Below, one piece after another: positions 7,796-16,955 of a stretch of DNA of 64,000 nucleotides (position 1 is the first letter of the stretch; every line of letters starts with the position of its first letter). The position numbers were made by a program, and so were the translations under genes. The notes beneath the pieces are model-generated. The model was not told where the DNA came from. It ran no database searches and worked only from the letters and a program-made list of their open reading frames with translations. The stretch comes from CBDFLT01 sp965249225 (GTDB lineage: Bacteria > Chloroflexota > Dehalococcoidia > Lucifugimonadales > G963668185): the NCBI GenBank assembly GCA_965249225.1, contig CBDFLT010000009.1:496001-560000 (forward strand), in the 5' to 3' direction.

Positions 7796-8542
7796 GTGGA
7801 CAAAGGCAGAGTAGCGCTGGTCACCGGAGGCTCACGAGGTATTGGGAAGGCCATCGCGCTGGAGTTTGCCCAGCGCGGGGCAGATGTCGCCTTCAACTAC
7901 TTTCGCAGCCACCGGGCCGCGGCCGAGACTCAGGGTGAGATCGAGAAACTAGGCGTACGCTGCCTGCGCGTGAAGGCCCACCTCGCCGACACCTCCAAGA
8001 TCAAAGACCTGTTCGCGGAGGTGGACCACAAGTTTGGCAAGCTGGATATCCTGGTGAACAACGCGGCGTCGGGTGTACAACGGCTGGCCGAGGAGCTGGA
8101 GGAAAAGCACTGGGACTGGACGATGAACATAAACGCCAAGGCGGCCTGGCTGTGCGCCGTAGAGGCAGCAAAGCTGATGAGCGCGGGCGGCAGCATCGTC
8201 AACATCACCAGTCTCGGGTCCCAGAGAGTGCTCCCCTACTACTTCTCGGTGGGAACATCCAAGGCCGCCCTGGAAGCCATGACGCGCTACCTGGCGGTGG
8301 AGCTGGCGCCGAAGGGAATTTCGGTCAACGCGGTTTCGGGCGGGTACGTCGATACCCAGGCGCTCGACCACTTCCCCAACCGGAATGAGATGCTTAGCGC
8401 GGCCGAAGAGAAATCGCTGGATGGACGAGCGCTTAGGCCAGAGGACATCGCCCGGGTGGTCGCCTTCCTCTGCGGCGAAGAGGCGAGGATGATACGAGGG
8501 CAGGTGATAGTCGTGGATGGAGGAGCGTCGCTCAGGGCCTGA
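7796..8542 (+). CDS. fabL: Enoyl-[ACP] reductase III (FabL type)
   Basis: A 248-residue short-chain dehydrogenase matching FabL, the NADPH-dependent enoyl-ACP reductase described in Bacillus that is insensitive to triclosan. FabL-specific features are NNAASGVQR, HWDWTMNINAKA, and SVGTSKAALEAMTRYLAVEL. The YxxxxxxK pair is Tyr149 and Lys156 instead of the YxxxK of FabG. VSGGYVDTQALDHFPNR is also as in FabL. GTG at 7796 follows TTGGAGG at good spacing. It overlaps the convergent ygfZ gene by 11 bp. A second, different enoyl reductase (FabI) is encoded at 22039. Confidence 0.88.
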   Translation: MDKGRVALVTGGSRGIGKAIALEFAQRGADVAFNYFRSHRAAAETQGEIEKLGVRCLRVKAHLADTSKIKDLFAEVDHKFGKLDILVNNAASGVQRLAEELEEKHWDWTMNINAKAAWLCAVEAAKLMSAGGSIVNITSLGSQRVLPYYFSVGTSKAALEAMTRYLAVELAPKGISVNAVSGGYVDTQALDHFPNRNEMLSAAEEKSLDGRALRPEDIARVVAFLCGEEARMIRGQVIVVDGGASLRA

Positions 8543-9620
8543 ACGGCAACCCGGCTACCTGCGCCACCTGAGGACCGTTCGTCGATCCCACGTCCAGCCG
8601 CACACCCGGCTCCGCAAAGGCCTTCCGCACGTAGCCCAGCCCGAGCCCCTTCTTCAGCCGAGACGACCTGACGAACGACGTGATTGTCCCGACCTGCTTT
8701 TCATTGTCGAATAGCTTTGTGCCTGCGGCGGGCTCGTGCTCTCCATCAAAAGTGAGTCCGACGAGGCGCTTCTGCACCTTGTCGTAGGTGTTGAGCCTGG
8801 CGACCACCTCTTGGCCAACATAGCAGCCCTTGTCGAAGCTGATGTACTCTATCAGCCCGGCCTCCAACGGGTTGTTGGCCTCGCTCATATCCTTGCCGTA
8901 GGCCGGCATCCCTTGCTCGACACGAACGACCTCCAACGGCTGAGCGCCGACGGGCCTGATGCCGAGACCAGCACCGGATTCCAGCAGGGCACCCCATACC
9001 TTCGATGCTCGCGAGGCAGACACCACAAGGTCATAGGCCAGGATGCCTACAAAGTCGCTGCGGATAACTAAGGCCTCTTCGCCACTGATGGCGACGTCTG
9101 TGGAATCTCCCACGACAAAATCGACTACCTGCTGACCGACCACGGCGCTTAATACCTCGGAGGCCTTCGGTCCAACAAGACTCAACATGACCGAATCCTC
9201 GGTCATGTCCTCGACGGCGACGTCCTCGGAGAAGGTGAAGAGGTCGATATGTTCGGCCACCTTCCTGCGGTTCTCCGGGCTTGTAAGTACCAGCAGATGG
9301 TCCGCGAGCCGCAGGACGAGGGGCACGTCGAGGATGCGTCCCTTGTTGGAGGTAAGGACCGTGTGCATCCCCTGCCCAACGGCGAGGTCGTCCAGATTGT
9401 TGGTGGACAGGCGGTTGAGGAGGTCGAGGGCATCTGTACCGTTGAATCGAAGCCGGCCCATATGCGACCGGTCGGTAAGGCCTACTCCCTCAGTCGCCGC
9501 CGAGTACTCCTCATCGACCGAGGAGTAGACCTGCGGTATGCGCCATCCATCGACCTGGGTGAACCTCGCTCCGGTACCTTCGTGGAGGTCGAGGAGGGGA
9601 CTCTGTGACACTGGGGTCAC
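8532..9620 (-). CDS. ygfZ: YgfZ/GcvT-family folate-binding protein
   Basis: A 362-residue protein of the GcvT/YgfZ family. The signature K-G-C-Y-x-G-Q-E (residues about 264-271) separates YgfZ, a tetrahydrofolate-dependent factor for Fe-S cluster assembly or repair, from true aminomethyltransferases. The N-terminal GcvT-like fold (RFTQVDGWRIPQVYSSVDEE) is present, as is the C-terminal barrel. The A-type Fe-S carrier gene lies just upstream on the same strand, which fits a shared Fe-S role. The stop overlaps the convergent fabL gene by 11 bp. Confidence 0.87.
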   Translation of the reverse strand: MTPVSQSPLLDLHEGTGARFTQVDGWRIPQVYSSVDEEYSAATEGVGLTDRSHMGRLRFNGTDALDLLNRLSTNNLDDLAVGQGMHTVLTSNKGRILDVPLVLRLADHLLVLTSPENRRKVAEHIDLFTFSEDVAVEDMTEDSVMLSLVGPKASEVLSAVVGQQVVDFVVGDSTDVAISGEEALVIRSDFVGILAYDLVVSASRASKVWGALLESGAGLGIRPVGAQPLEVVRVEQGMPAYGKDMSEANNPLEAGLIEYISFDKGCYVGQEVVARLNTYDKVQKRLVGLTFDGEHEPAAGTKLFDNEKQVGTITSFVRSSRLKKGLGLGYVRKAFAEPGVRLDVGSTNGPQVAQVAGLPFRP

Positions 9621-9823
9621 CTCAAAAAATCGCGTTCCTTTAGAAGAAACGACAGGTACTCGCCGGAACCGATTCCGAAAACAGCCTGGTCAGCGGGTTG
9701 GAGCGTCACAGGACGCCGCCCAGCGCGGGTGGGTGGGATTAACCAGCTCGGCGTGGGGTGCTCATCCTCCAGGCCAACAAGCATGTTGATAAGGTTCTAG
9801 CCGCGAGCTCCGGGTCGATGGCC

Positions 9824-10180
9824 CTAAACGCTAAAGGACGTCCCGCAGCCGCAGGTGCTCTTGGCGTTGGGGTTACTGAACACGAACCCCTTGCCGTTCA
9901 GCCCGTCGGAGTATTCGAGGACCGTGCCCGCCAGGAACACATAGGACTTCTTAGGAACGTAAACCTGGAGGCCGTGTTCCTCGATCACTTTCTCATCCTC
10001 TTCTGGCTCTTCGGCCAGCTCCAGGACATAGGTGAGGCCGGAGCAGCCTCCACCCTTTACCGCGACCCGCAGGTTGGCGTCCGGTTTGCCCTCAACCTTG
10101 GCGAACTCGCGGATGTGCTCCACGGCTTCCTGGGTGAGCTTGATGGTAAGGGGCTTTTGCTCTCTGGTCTTGGTTGTCAC
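9824..10180 (-). CDS. A-type iron-sulfur carrier (HesB/IscA/ErpA family)
   Basis: A 118-residue Fe-S carrier that passes clusters from the scaffold to target proteins. The three conserved cysteines are present: GGGCSGLTY at about residue 46 and the C-terminal STCGCGTSF. The basic N-terminal extension of some 10 residues is short. Which member (IscA, ErpA, SufA) cannot be decided. It has its own promoter at 10231-10259 and is followed on the same strand by ygfZ after about 200 bp that hold no recognisable gene. Confidence 0.93.
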   Translation of the reverse strand: MTTKTREQKPLTIKLTQEAVEHIREFAKVEGKPDANLRVAVKGGGCSGLTYVLELAEEPEEDEKVIEEHGLQVYVPKKSYVFLAGTVLEYSDGLNGKGFVFSNPNAKSTCGCGTSFSV

Positions 10181-10230
10181 AGGTTTACTCCAGCGGAAGT
10201 TCCTACAATTTGGGCACGCCTCTAAGGATA

Positions 10231-10259
10231 ATCTTATCGCCGCTTCCGGCCCACGTCAA
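10231..10259 (-). promoter_or_regulatory. Sigma70-type promoter for the Fe-S carrier gene
   Basis: Minus strand TTGACG (10259-10254), 17-bp spacer, TAAGAT (10236-10231), 51 bp before the ATG. Confidence 0.65.
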
Positions 10260-10319
10260 TGAATCTGCACCCGCTCTACCCCATGAAGCGGTCGCATAAA
10301 GGCCATGACCGCGCCGTCG

Positions 10320-11732
10320 CTATGGATGATACACCACCATCTTGAGCTCGGTCATCTCCTGCACGGCGTACTTAGGGCCTTCCTTGCCCATGCCGCTCTC
10401 CTTCAACCCGCCGTATGGCATCAGGTCGGCCCGAAAGGCCGGCCCGGAGTTGATGTGCAGGCTGCCTGAGTCCACCTCGCGAGCGAAGCGCATGGCCCAG
10501 TCGATGTTCTGAGTGAATATGCCGGCGCTCAGGCCGTAGTCGGTGCTGTTGGCCAGGGCTATGGCCTCGTCGATATCGGAGATGGGCGTGACGGCCACCG
10601 CGGGTCCGAACAGCTCGTTGCACGACACGCGCATCTCAGGCTTGACGTCGGCGACCACGGTTGGAGCGTGCATGGTGCCCTCGTAGTCGCCGCCCACCAC
10701 GGTGCGGGCGCCGCTCTCGACGGCCTCCACGATCCACTGGTTGACGCGGGCCGCGTCCGCGGGCCGGATCATGGGGCCCATGCGCACTCCCTCGTCCAGC
10801 GGATCGCCCGTGTTGATCGCCTCCACCCCCGACTTAAGGGCGTCCAGGTAGTCGACGTACAGCCGGCGGTCAGCCAATACGCGCTGGGCTGAGATACAGA
10901 CTTGGCCCGCGTTGGCGTAGCCGGTGGCCACGGTGGCCGCCACCACCCTGTCTACATCGGCGTCGGGCATGACGATGAGCGGCGAGTTGGAGCCCAGCTC
11001 CATCGTGACCTTCTTAAGCCCGGCCACCTTGCAGATGTGCTCTCCCACTTCCCCGCTACCCGTGAACGTGACCTTTCGCACGCGCGGATCGGACACGAGG
11101 GGGTCACCCACTCTGCTCCCTGACCCGGTGAGGCACTGTATCGCCTCGGGCGGGAGCCCGGCCTCCAGCAGCAGTTCAGTCAGCTTGAGGGCCGACAGCG
11201 GCGTGTCGGATGCCGGCTTGACGATAACGGAGTTGCCCGCGGCCAGCGCGGGGCCGACCTTGTGGCACACCAGGTTCAATGGGAAGTTAAAGGGGCTGAT
11301 GGCGACTACCACACCGCAGGGGACGCGTATGGTGAAGCCAAACTGCCCTTTCCATCCAGGAGCCCCGTCCATCGGGATGGTCTCGCCGTAGAGCCGCTTA
11401 GCCTCCTCCCCCGACAGGCTGACGGTCTGCACGGCCCGTCCCACCTCTATCCTCGCCTCACCGATTATCTTCCCCTCCTCCATAGTAATGGTGCGGGCGA
11501 TCTCCTCGGAGCGCTCCTCCAATAGGTCTGCGGTCTTGCGCAGGATTTTGAACCGCTCATACCCCGGCATCCGCCTCATGACTTCTGCGCCGCGTACGGC
11601 GCTGGCCAGAGCGGCCTCAACGTCTTGCGGGTCCGCGCTCGGCACCGTGTCGATCACCGAGCTGTCGAACGGGTTCACGACGCTGATCTTTTCGTCTTTG
11701 TCGAGCCACTCTCCCCCGATGTACATCTTCAT
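10320..11732 (-). CDS. NAD(P)-dependent aldehyde dehydrogenase
   Basis: A 470-residue aldehyde dehydrogenase. The full set of family motifs is visible: ISPFNFPLNLV near residue 145, the cofactor loop FTGSGEVGE, the catalytic Glu in TMELGSNSPLIV, the catalytic Cys in NAGQVCISAQRV, and the C-terminal PYGGLKESGMGKEG. The pattern is close to the lactaldehyde, glyceraldehyde-3-phosphate and phosphonoacetaldehyde dehydrogenase group, so the substrate may be a small hydroxy- or phospho-aldehyde, but this is inference. ATG 11732 is clear. It is monocistronic. Confidence 0.93.
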   Translation of the reverse strand: MKMYIGGEWLDKDEKISVVNPFDSSVIDTVPSADPQDVEAALASAVRGAEVMRRMPGYERFKILRKTADLLEERSEEIARTITMEEGKIIGEARIEVGRAVQTVSLSGEEAKRLYGETIPMDGAPGWKGQFGFTIRVPCGVVVAISPFNFPLNLVCHKVGPALAAGNSVIVKPASDTPLSALKLTELLLEAGLPPEAIQCLTGSGSRVGDPLVSDPRVRKVTFTGSGEVGEHICKVAGLKKVTMELGSNSPLIVMPDADVDRVVAATVATGYANAGQVCISAQRVLADRRLYVDYLDALKSGVEAINTGDPLDEGVRMGPMIRPADAARVNQWIVEAVESGARTVVGGDYEGTMHAPTVVADVKPEMRVSCNELFGPAVAVTPISDIDEAIALANSTDYGLSAGIFTQNIDWAMRFAREVDSGSLHINSGPAFRADLMPYGGLKESGMGKEGPKYAVQEMTELKMVVYHP

Positions 11733-11823
11733 TGGTTAGCCTCACCTATCGGTAAAACTTTTCAAAATGTCTATCAACCTCTAGGCCGGCAGCCCACCCC
11801 AAACAGGTCACGTTCGAAGCGCT

Positions 11824-11991
11824 TTAGCCCCCGTTGTAAACCTTGTTCCTGCTGCCGTCCTCGCAGTCCAGGTTTCGGCAGAACCAGAAGATATGGGGCA
11901 TAGGAGGACGCCGGACTCCGTCCACCTCCCTTCGCATTGGCTGTCCGCACTTGGGGCAGGCAGCCTTGCCCTGTACGTCGGACGCGGCCAT
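11824..11991 (-). CDS. Zinc-ribbon microprotein
   Basis: A 55-residue protein with two cysteine pairs, CPKCGQPM and FCRNLDC, spaced like a rubredoxin-type zinc ribbon. The ATG at 11991 is preferred because GGAGG lies 6 bp upstream; the longer frame to 12051 has a poorer context. A tryptophan and aromatic patch (HIFWFC) sits between the pairs. I do not recognise the family. It could bind metal or nucleic acid. Confidence 0.6.
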   Translation of the reverse strand: MAASDVQGKAACPKCGQPMRREVDGVRRPPMPHIFWFCRNLDCEDGSRNKVYNGG

Positions 11992-12194
11992 GAAACCCTC
12001 CGCCTCCATGATAACACTAGACAACAGGCCCCAAAACCCCGCCTCAGCCATGGAGATTCCAGCGAACGGTGTCTCCCGGCTCCTCCCCTGTTAGGGGGCG
12101 GGAACCACAGGGCTAACCCTTCCGTCTGTACGTCGTCAAAACAAGTGGGACAAAAGGGGAGCCTTTAAAGCGTGCAACTTGGACGCTAACCGGC

Positions 12195-12863
12195 TCAGGC
12201 AGTTCTCAGATTTGCCAACCTCCGTTCGGCTAGACTCTTTTGCTTCACCTCCTGTCTCGTCGCCAGTATGGCGTCTTGGCGTCCGTGGTACATATCCGCC
12301 GGCGTGATGTTCCCCAAAGCCTCGTGATAGCGCTCGTAGTTGTAGTACCTTACGAAGCCCTCCATAGCCGCTACAAGCTCTTCCAGGCTGTGGTGGACAA
12401 AGACGTTGACCTTAGCCTTGGCTGTGCGATGGTACCGCTCCAACTTGCCGTTGGTCTGGGGATGGAAAGGTGAGGCGAAGATGTGTTTCATGAACCTGGC
12501 CCTTAGGAACTCGTCCAACGCCCTAGACAGAAAGCCTGGACCGTTGTCGCTCAGAAGGGCTGGACCTGGCTCTACAGGCGCCGTCGGTTGACCGGTGAAC
12601 TCCACCGCATCCTGGACCACCTCGATGATGTCGGCACTGCTCATGCTGGTCTGCACCCTCCAGCCCACGATCATCCTGGAATAGTCATCCAGCACGCTGA
12701 TCAGGTAGTAGTAGCCCCAACCCACCACGAAGAAGTAGCTGGCATCGGTCTGCCATAGCTCATTGGGCCTGGCAGTCTTGGTGTGAAACTCCTTTCCTGC
12801 TGGGAAGCCCTTGGTCTCGGGCGGCTTGATGAGCCCCGCTTCCTTCAGTATCCGGTATACGGT
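12195..12863 (-). pseudogene. Truncated IS3-type transposase (orfB, rve domain)
   Basis: The C-terminal two thirds of an IS3-family orfB integrase-type transposase. The DDE residues are all present: Asp in LWQTDASYF, Asp in LLSDNGPGF, and Glu in PQTNGKLERYH. The frame loses similarity upstream of TVYRILKEAG, exactly at the outer end of the IS21 element (12865), so the 5' part of the gene (orfA and the orfB N-terminus) has been cut off by that insertion. The open frame continues artificially into IS21 to 13100. The outer IS3 end is probably near 12173 (TGCAACTTGGACGC). Confidence 0.8.
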
Positions 12864-12939
12864 GAAGGGCGGAGAGATAATGTACCACCTGGGCGGTCGA
12901 GCGCTGAGGTGTGGCGTTTGAAAACTGTACCGCCTGTCG

Positions 12940-12973
12940 CCTTCAATCAGGAACGACAGAACCTGATTGAAGG
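12940..12973 (+). promoter_or_regulatory. Hairpin covering the istA ribosome binding site
   Basis: A perfect 12-bp inverted repeat, CCTTCAATCAGG (12940-12951) and CCTGATTGAAGG (12962-12973), with a 10-nt loop. The 3' arm contains GAAGG, part of the istA SD, 9 bp before the ATG at 12982. Folding would hide the SD in transcripts that enter from outside the element. Confidence 0.6.
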
Positions 12974-12981
12974 TGGATTGG

Positions 12982-14481
12982 ATGTACAAGGTGGAGATGT
13001 ACCTGCGAGTTCGCAGGGCTTGCTTTGTAGAAGGGATGAGCGCTCGAGAGGCTGCGCGGGTATACGGACTGCACCGGGACACGGTGCGCAAGATGCTCAA
13101 GTACTCGGTACCTCCAGGGTATCAACGAGACCGACCGCCTAGTCGACCGAAGCTGGACCCATACAAGGGCGTGATCGACCAGATCCTCGAGGAAGACCAG
13201 GGAGTTCCGAAGAAGCAGCGTCACACCGCCAAGCGTATCTATGAGCGGTTGAGGGACGAGCACGGGTTTCCGGGCAAGTACACAATCGTCAAGGACTACG
13301 TCCGGGAACGCCGTCGTCGGACCCGAGAGATGTTCGTACCACTGTCCCATTCCCCGGGACATGCCCAGTGTGACTTTGGCGAAGCGTGGGTGGTCATCGG
13401 TGGAGCGGAGCAGAAGGCCCACTACTTGGCCATGGACCTTCCTCACAGCGATGGGTGCTATGTGAAGGCCTACCCTGCCGAGACCACCGAGGCCTTCTGT
13501 GACGGACACGTTTCCGCCTTTGCGTTCCTGGGCGGGGTGCCCCAGAGCATTGTGTACTACAACACCACCCTGGCGGTGGCCAGGATACTGGGAGATGGCC
13601 GGCGGCGGCGGACCAGGGTGTTCACCGAGCTTCAATCCCACTACCTGTTCGAGGACCGGTTCGGCCGTCCAGGCAAAGGGAACGACAAGGGGAAGGTGGA
13701 GGGTCTGGTGGGCTATGTTCGTCGGAACTTCCTGGTGCCTATCCCCTCGTTCGAGAGCTTCGATGCCCTCAATGCCCATCTGGAACAACACTGCGTCAGA
13801 CGGTTCGACGATCGACTCCGCGGTCACAATGAGACGATAGGAGAGCGACTGGAGCGGGACCTGGAGGCATTACGACCTCTGCCAGCCGTGCCGTACGACG
13901 CCAGCGACAAGCACGCGACGCGGGTCAGCTCTCTGTCGCTGGTCAGGTACCGGACCAACGACTACTCGGTGCCAGTGGCCTATGGACATCGGGACGTGCT
14001 GGTTCGCGGATATGTGCACGAGGTTGTGATCAGCTGTGGCTCTGAGGTCATCGCCCGTCATCGGCGGTCCTACGACCGAGATGACTTCGTCTTCGACCCT
14101 CTCCATTACCTGCCGCTCCTGGAGCAGAAGACGGGAGCCTTGGACCAGGCGGCGCCACTAGTTGGATGGGAGTTGCCCGAGGAGTTCGGCATCCTACGAC
14201 GGTTGCTGGAGTCTCGGATGGGCAAGAGAGGGAAGCGGGAGTTCGTGCAGGTGCTGAGACTGATGGAGAACTTCCGCAAGGAAGAGGTCCACGACGCAGT
14301 ACGAGACGCACTCCGACTCGAGGCGGTGAGCTTCGATGCTGTCAAACACCTGGTTCTGTGCAGGATCGAAGGTCGGCCCCCGAGGCTTGACTTGGAGCTG
14401 TATCCGTATCTGCCCAAGGCCAACGTTGCGACAACATCGACCAGGGACTACATGACCCTCCTGGTGGGGAGCCGATCATGA
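12982..14481 (+). CDS. istA: IS21 family transposase IstA
   Basis: A 499-residue DDE transposase. The N-terminal HTH (SAREAARVYGLHRDTVRKML, then KYSVPPGY) is the IstA signature. The rve core follows, with Asp in HAQCDFGEAWV, a second acidic strand at IVYYNTTLAVARIL (the usual D of this strand reads N), and Glu in GNDKGKVEGLVGYVRRN. The C-terminal Mu-like beta domain is complete. ATG 12982 is preferred over TTG 12967 from family N-termini. It overlaps istB by ATGA, so translation is coupled. The N at the second catalytic position may reduce activity. Confidence 0.92.
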   Translation: MYKVEMYLRVRRACFVEGMSAREAARVYGLHRDTVRKMLKYSVPPGYQRDRPPSRPKLDPYKGVIDQILEEDQGVPKKQRHTAKRIYERLRDEHGFPGKYTIVKDYVRERRRRTREMFVPLSHSPGHAQCDFGEAWVVIGGAEQKAHYLAMDLPHSDGCYVKAYPAETTEAFCDGHVSAFAFLGGVPQSIVYYNTTLAVARILGDGRRRRTRVFTELQSHYLFEDRFGRPGKGNDKGKVEGLVGYVRRNFLVPIPSFESFDALNAHLEQHCVRRFDDRLRGHNETIGERLERDLEALRPLPAVPYDASDKHATRVSSLSLVRYRTNDYSVPVAYGHRDVLVRGYVHEVVISCGSEVIARHRRSYDRDDFVFDPLHYLPLLEQKTGALDQAAPLVGWELPEEFGILRRLLESRMGKRGKREFVQVLRLMENFRKEEVHDAVRDALRLEAVSFDAVKHLVLCRIEGRPPRLDLELYPYLPKANVATTSTRDYMTLLVGSRS

Positions 14482-15245
14482 GCAACAAGTCCACGATGTT
14501 GCTCGAACACCACCTGAAGGAGCTCAAGCTCCCCACGTTCTTGAGGGAGTACGACAAGCTGGCCACTCAGTGTGCCACCGAGGGTGCTGACCATCCGGAC
14601 TACCTGCTGCGCCTATCGGAGTTGGAGCTGATCGACCGTCACCATCGCATGGTGGACCGGCGGATCAAAGCGGCCCGCTTCCCAACGACCAAGAGCCTGG
14701 ACACATTCGACTTCCTGTCTATGCCGTCCCTCAACAAGGCTCTAGTTCTGGAACTGGCACGATGCGAGTATATCGAGCGCTGCCGCAACGTCATCGTCGT
14801 CGGCAACAGCGGCACCGGCAAGACTCATATCGCCCTCGGTCTCGGCCTTGCTGCATGCCAGCGTGGACTGTCCGTAGGCTTCACTACCGCCGCCGCCCTA
14901 GTCCACGAGCTGATCGAGGCTAGGGACGAACGGCGTTTGCTCAACCTGCAGAGAAGGCTGGCCCGCGTAAAGCTGCTGATCATCGACGAACTGGGCTTCG
15001 TGCCGTTGTCCAAGGCCGGGACTGAGCTGCTCTTTGAGGTGTTCAGTCAGCGTTACGAGCGTGGATCAGTCCTGGTCACATCCAACCTGCCCTTCGACGA
15101 GTGGACCGAGGTGTTCGGATCCGAGCGGCTCACTGGAGCTCTCCTGGATCGTCTCACTCACCATGTCGACATCCTGGAGATGAACGGGGACAGCTACCGC
15201 CTCAAGCACAGCAGGAAGTCCAACCAACCTCGGGCAACTGCCTAA
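14478..15245 (+). CDS. istB: IS21 helper ATPase IstB
   Basis: A 255-residue AAA+ ATPase related to DnaC that helps IstA in target choice and strand transfer. Walker A is GNSGTGKTHIA (residues about 110-118), Walker B is LLIIDELGFVPLS, and sensor 1 is VLVTSNLPFDEW. The N-terminal helical domain LLEHHLKELKLPTF is typical. Its start overlaps the istA stop as ATGA. The frame is intact. Confidence 0.95.
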   Translation: MSNKSTMLLEHHLKELKLPTFLREYDKLATQCATEGADHPDYLLRLSELELIDRHHRMVDRRIKAARFPTTKSLDTFDFLSMPSLNKALVLELARCEYIERCRNVIVVGNSGTGKTHIALGLGLAACQRGLSVGFTTAAALVHELIEARDERRLLNLQRRLARVKLLIIDELGFVPLSKAGTELLFEVFSQRYERGSVLVTSNLPFDEWTEVFGSERLTGALLDRLTHHVDILEMNGDSYRLKHSRKSNQPRATA

Positions 15246-15377
15246 ACCTGGCTCTCACGCCCCCCGGACCTTGATGCTTCACAACGTGGCGTTCAGTGGT
15301 ACGGTTTTGCTCCGCCCCGCTGGTACGTTTTCTCTCCGCCCTTGATGTTGATGTTCAGCGATTCTGTCCTCCCTAAC

Positions 15378-15396
15378 TGGTCAGCGAAAATGTCCG
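15378..15396 (+). repeat. Left terminal inverted repeat of the ISNCY-like element
   Basis: 19 bp, identical to the complement of 16956-16974. The transposase ATG is only 4 bp inside it. Confidence 0.9.
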
Positions 15397-15399
15397 ACT

Positions 15400-16899
15400 A
15401 TGGAGACATTGACGTTGACTCAGAAGGAGCAGGCAAGACTTCAGGTGCTCAACAGCTTACTGGCAGAGCACATGACCCTGGACCAGGCGGCAACCCTCAT
15501 GGGAGTGAGCGCACGCCACACCAGGCGCATCCTGGCGGCCTATAGGAGGGAGGGCGCAGCCGCACTCGCTCATGGTAACCGTGGACTACGGTCGACCAAC
15601 GCAACGCCGGAGCCGCTGAGGTCCGAAGTGTTGCGACTTGCTCAAACCCGCTACCCCGATGCCAACCACACTCACCTGAGCGAGCTGCTCAGGGAGCGCG
15701 AGGGCATAGAGATCGGTCGAACCACGCTGCGGCGCATACTGACGGGTGCCGGCTTGAAGAGCCCGCGCCGCCGTCGGCCGCCCCGGCACCGTGTCCGCCG
15801 GCAGCGGATGCCCCGCGAGGGCATGCTGGTACAGGTGGACGGTAGCCACCACCGGTGGCTTGGAGACGATGGTCCTCCCTTCGCGCTGCTGCTGGCCGTC
15901 GATGACGCCACCGGCATCGTGGTCAACGCCCTGTTCTGCGAGCAGGAGAACACCCGCGACTACTTCCTGCTGATGAGGGGGCTGATACAGCGCTACGGCG
16001 TACCCATCGCCCTCTACACCGACCGGCACTCCGTCTTCAAGAACGTGCCCGGCTCCGGGCGCGCCGGTGCACCCACACAGTTCAGTCGTGCGATGGACGA
16101 GCTCGGCATACAGATGGTCTTCGCCCTGTCACCGCAGGCTAAGGGTAGAGTGGAGCGCACAGCGGGAACGTTCCAGGATAGGCTGGTGACCGAGCTCAGA
16201 CTCGCTGGTGCAGTCACCATCGAGGAGGCCAACGCCCTGCTGAAGGAGTTCCTTGACCGCTTCAACGCTCGCTTCGGAGTGCCGGCACAGCACCCTGAGG
16301 CTGCCTACCGCCCGTTGGGACCGAGAGTGTGCCTCGACACTGCGCTCTGCTTCAGGCACAGCCGCAGGGTGGCCAGGGACAACACGGTGAAGTACCGCTG
16401 GAGAACGCTTCAGTTGCTGCCCGGGACGGAGCGGCGCAGCTATGCGGGGGCGGTGGCAGATGTGCTGGAAGGCCTGGACGGCCAGCTGGCTGTGCGTTAC
16501 CGGGGAGAGATCATCCCCAGCCAGGAGGCGCCACCCCGCCCAGGCATACTCAGAAGCTTCAACGACTCTTCTTCACACGGGACACCCCCACGTCCCGACC
16601 TCAACGGTCTGAGCAGGCGCTGGGAGGCGGCCCTGGCAGCACTCGACGCACAGATGGACGCCGGCGATGCTGACGACACGGCCATCGACAACGGCGCCGT
16701 CAGAGTCCGCAAGGCACCTGCCATGCAGCGCAGGAAGCCCACTCCACTCCAGACGGCAAGGTGGAACGCTGTTCAGAAGGCGAAGCGCAGGGGGTTGTCG
16801 ACTCGAGGGGTCGCCCGGGAACTCGGCATCCATCGGGACACGGCAAAGAAGTACATGGAAGCTCTGAGCCCGCCCATGAAGCGAGATCGGGTCGAATAG
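15400..16899 (+). CDS. ISNCY-type DDE transposase
   Basis: A 499-residue transposase with an N-terminal HTH (SARHTRRILAAYRREG), a winged second HTH (GIEIGRTTLRRILTGAG), and an integrase core: Asp in LVQVDGSHHRWLG, Asp in ALYTDRHSVFKN, and Glu in KGRVERTAGTFQDRL. This pattern is that of the ISNCY (IS1202/ISDol1-like) group. The C-terminal 50 residues add a further HTH-like segment (STRGVARELGIHRDTAKKYM) that recalls IstA N-termini. The frame is complete, and the perfect terminal repeats suggest the element has moved recently. Confidence 0.85.
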   Translation: METLTLTQKEQARLQVLNSLLAEHMTLDQAATLMGVSARHTRRILAAYRREGAAALAHGNRGLRSTNATPEPLRSEVLRLAQTRYPDANHTHLSELLREREGIEIGRTTLRRILTGAGLKSPRRRRPPRHRVRRQRMPREGMLVQVDGSHHRWLGDDGPPFALLLAVDDATGIVVNALFCEQENTRDYFLLMRGLIQRYGVPIALYTDRHSVFKNVPGSGRAGAPTQFSRAMDELGIQMVFALSPQAKGRVERTAGTFQDRLVTELRLAGAVTIEEANALLKEFLDRFNARFGVPAQHPEAAYRPLGPRVCLDTALCFRHSRRVARDNTVKYRWRTLQLLPGTERRSYAGAVADVLEGLDGQLAVRYRGEIIPSQEAPPRPGILRSFNDSSSHGTPPRPDLNGLSRRWEAALAALDAQMDAGDADDTAIDNGAVRVRKAPAMQRRKPTPLQTARWNAVQKAKRRGLSTRGVARELGIHRDTAKKYMEALSPPMKRDRVE

Positions 16900-16955
16900 G
16901 AGCCATCTGTTATCATCGCGAGCAATACAAGTGACATTTTCGCTGGCCACTTAGC

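Larger units (their letters stand above)
12865..15343 (+). mobile_element. IS21-family insertion sequence, apparently complete
   Basis: A 2479-bp element carrying istA and istB with intact frames. Its ends are imperfect 24-bp inverted repeats at 12865-12888 and 15320-15343 (21 of 24 bases match; core AAGGGCGGAGAGA then GTACCA). A second, more degenerate GTACC-containing repeat lies inside each end, as is usual for IS21. No clean target duplication is seen (GGTG on the left, GATG on the right). The left end sits inside the IS3-type transposase gene. Confidence 0.85.

Noticed and set aside
12195..13100. 301-residue intact IS3 transposase
   Set aside because: The first 80 residues come from IS21 terminal sequence read in an open frame; the real gene is truncated.
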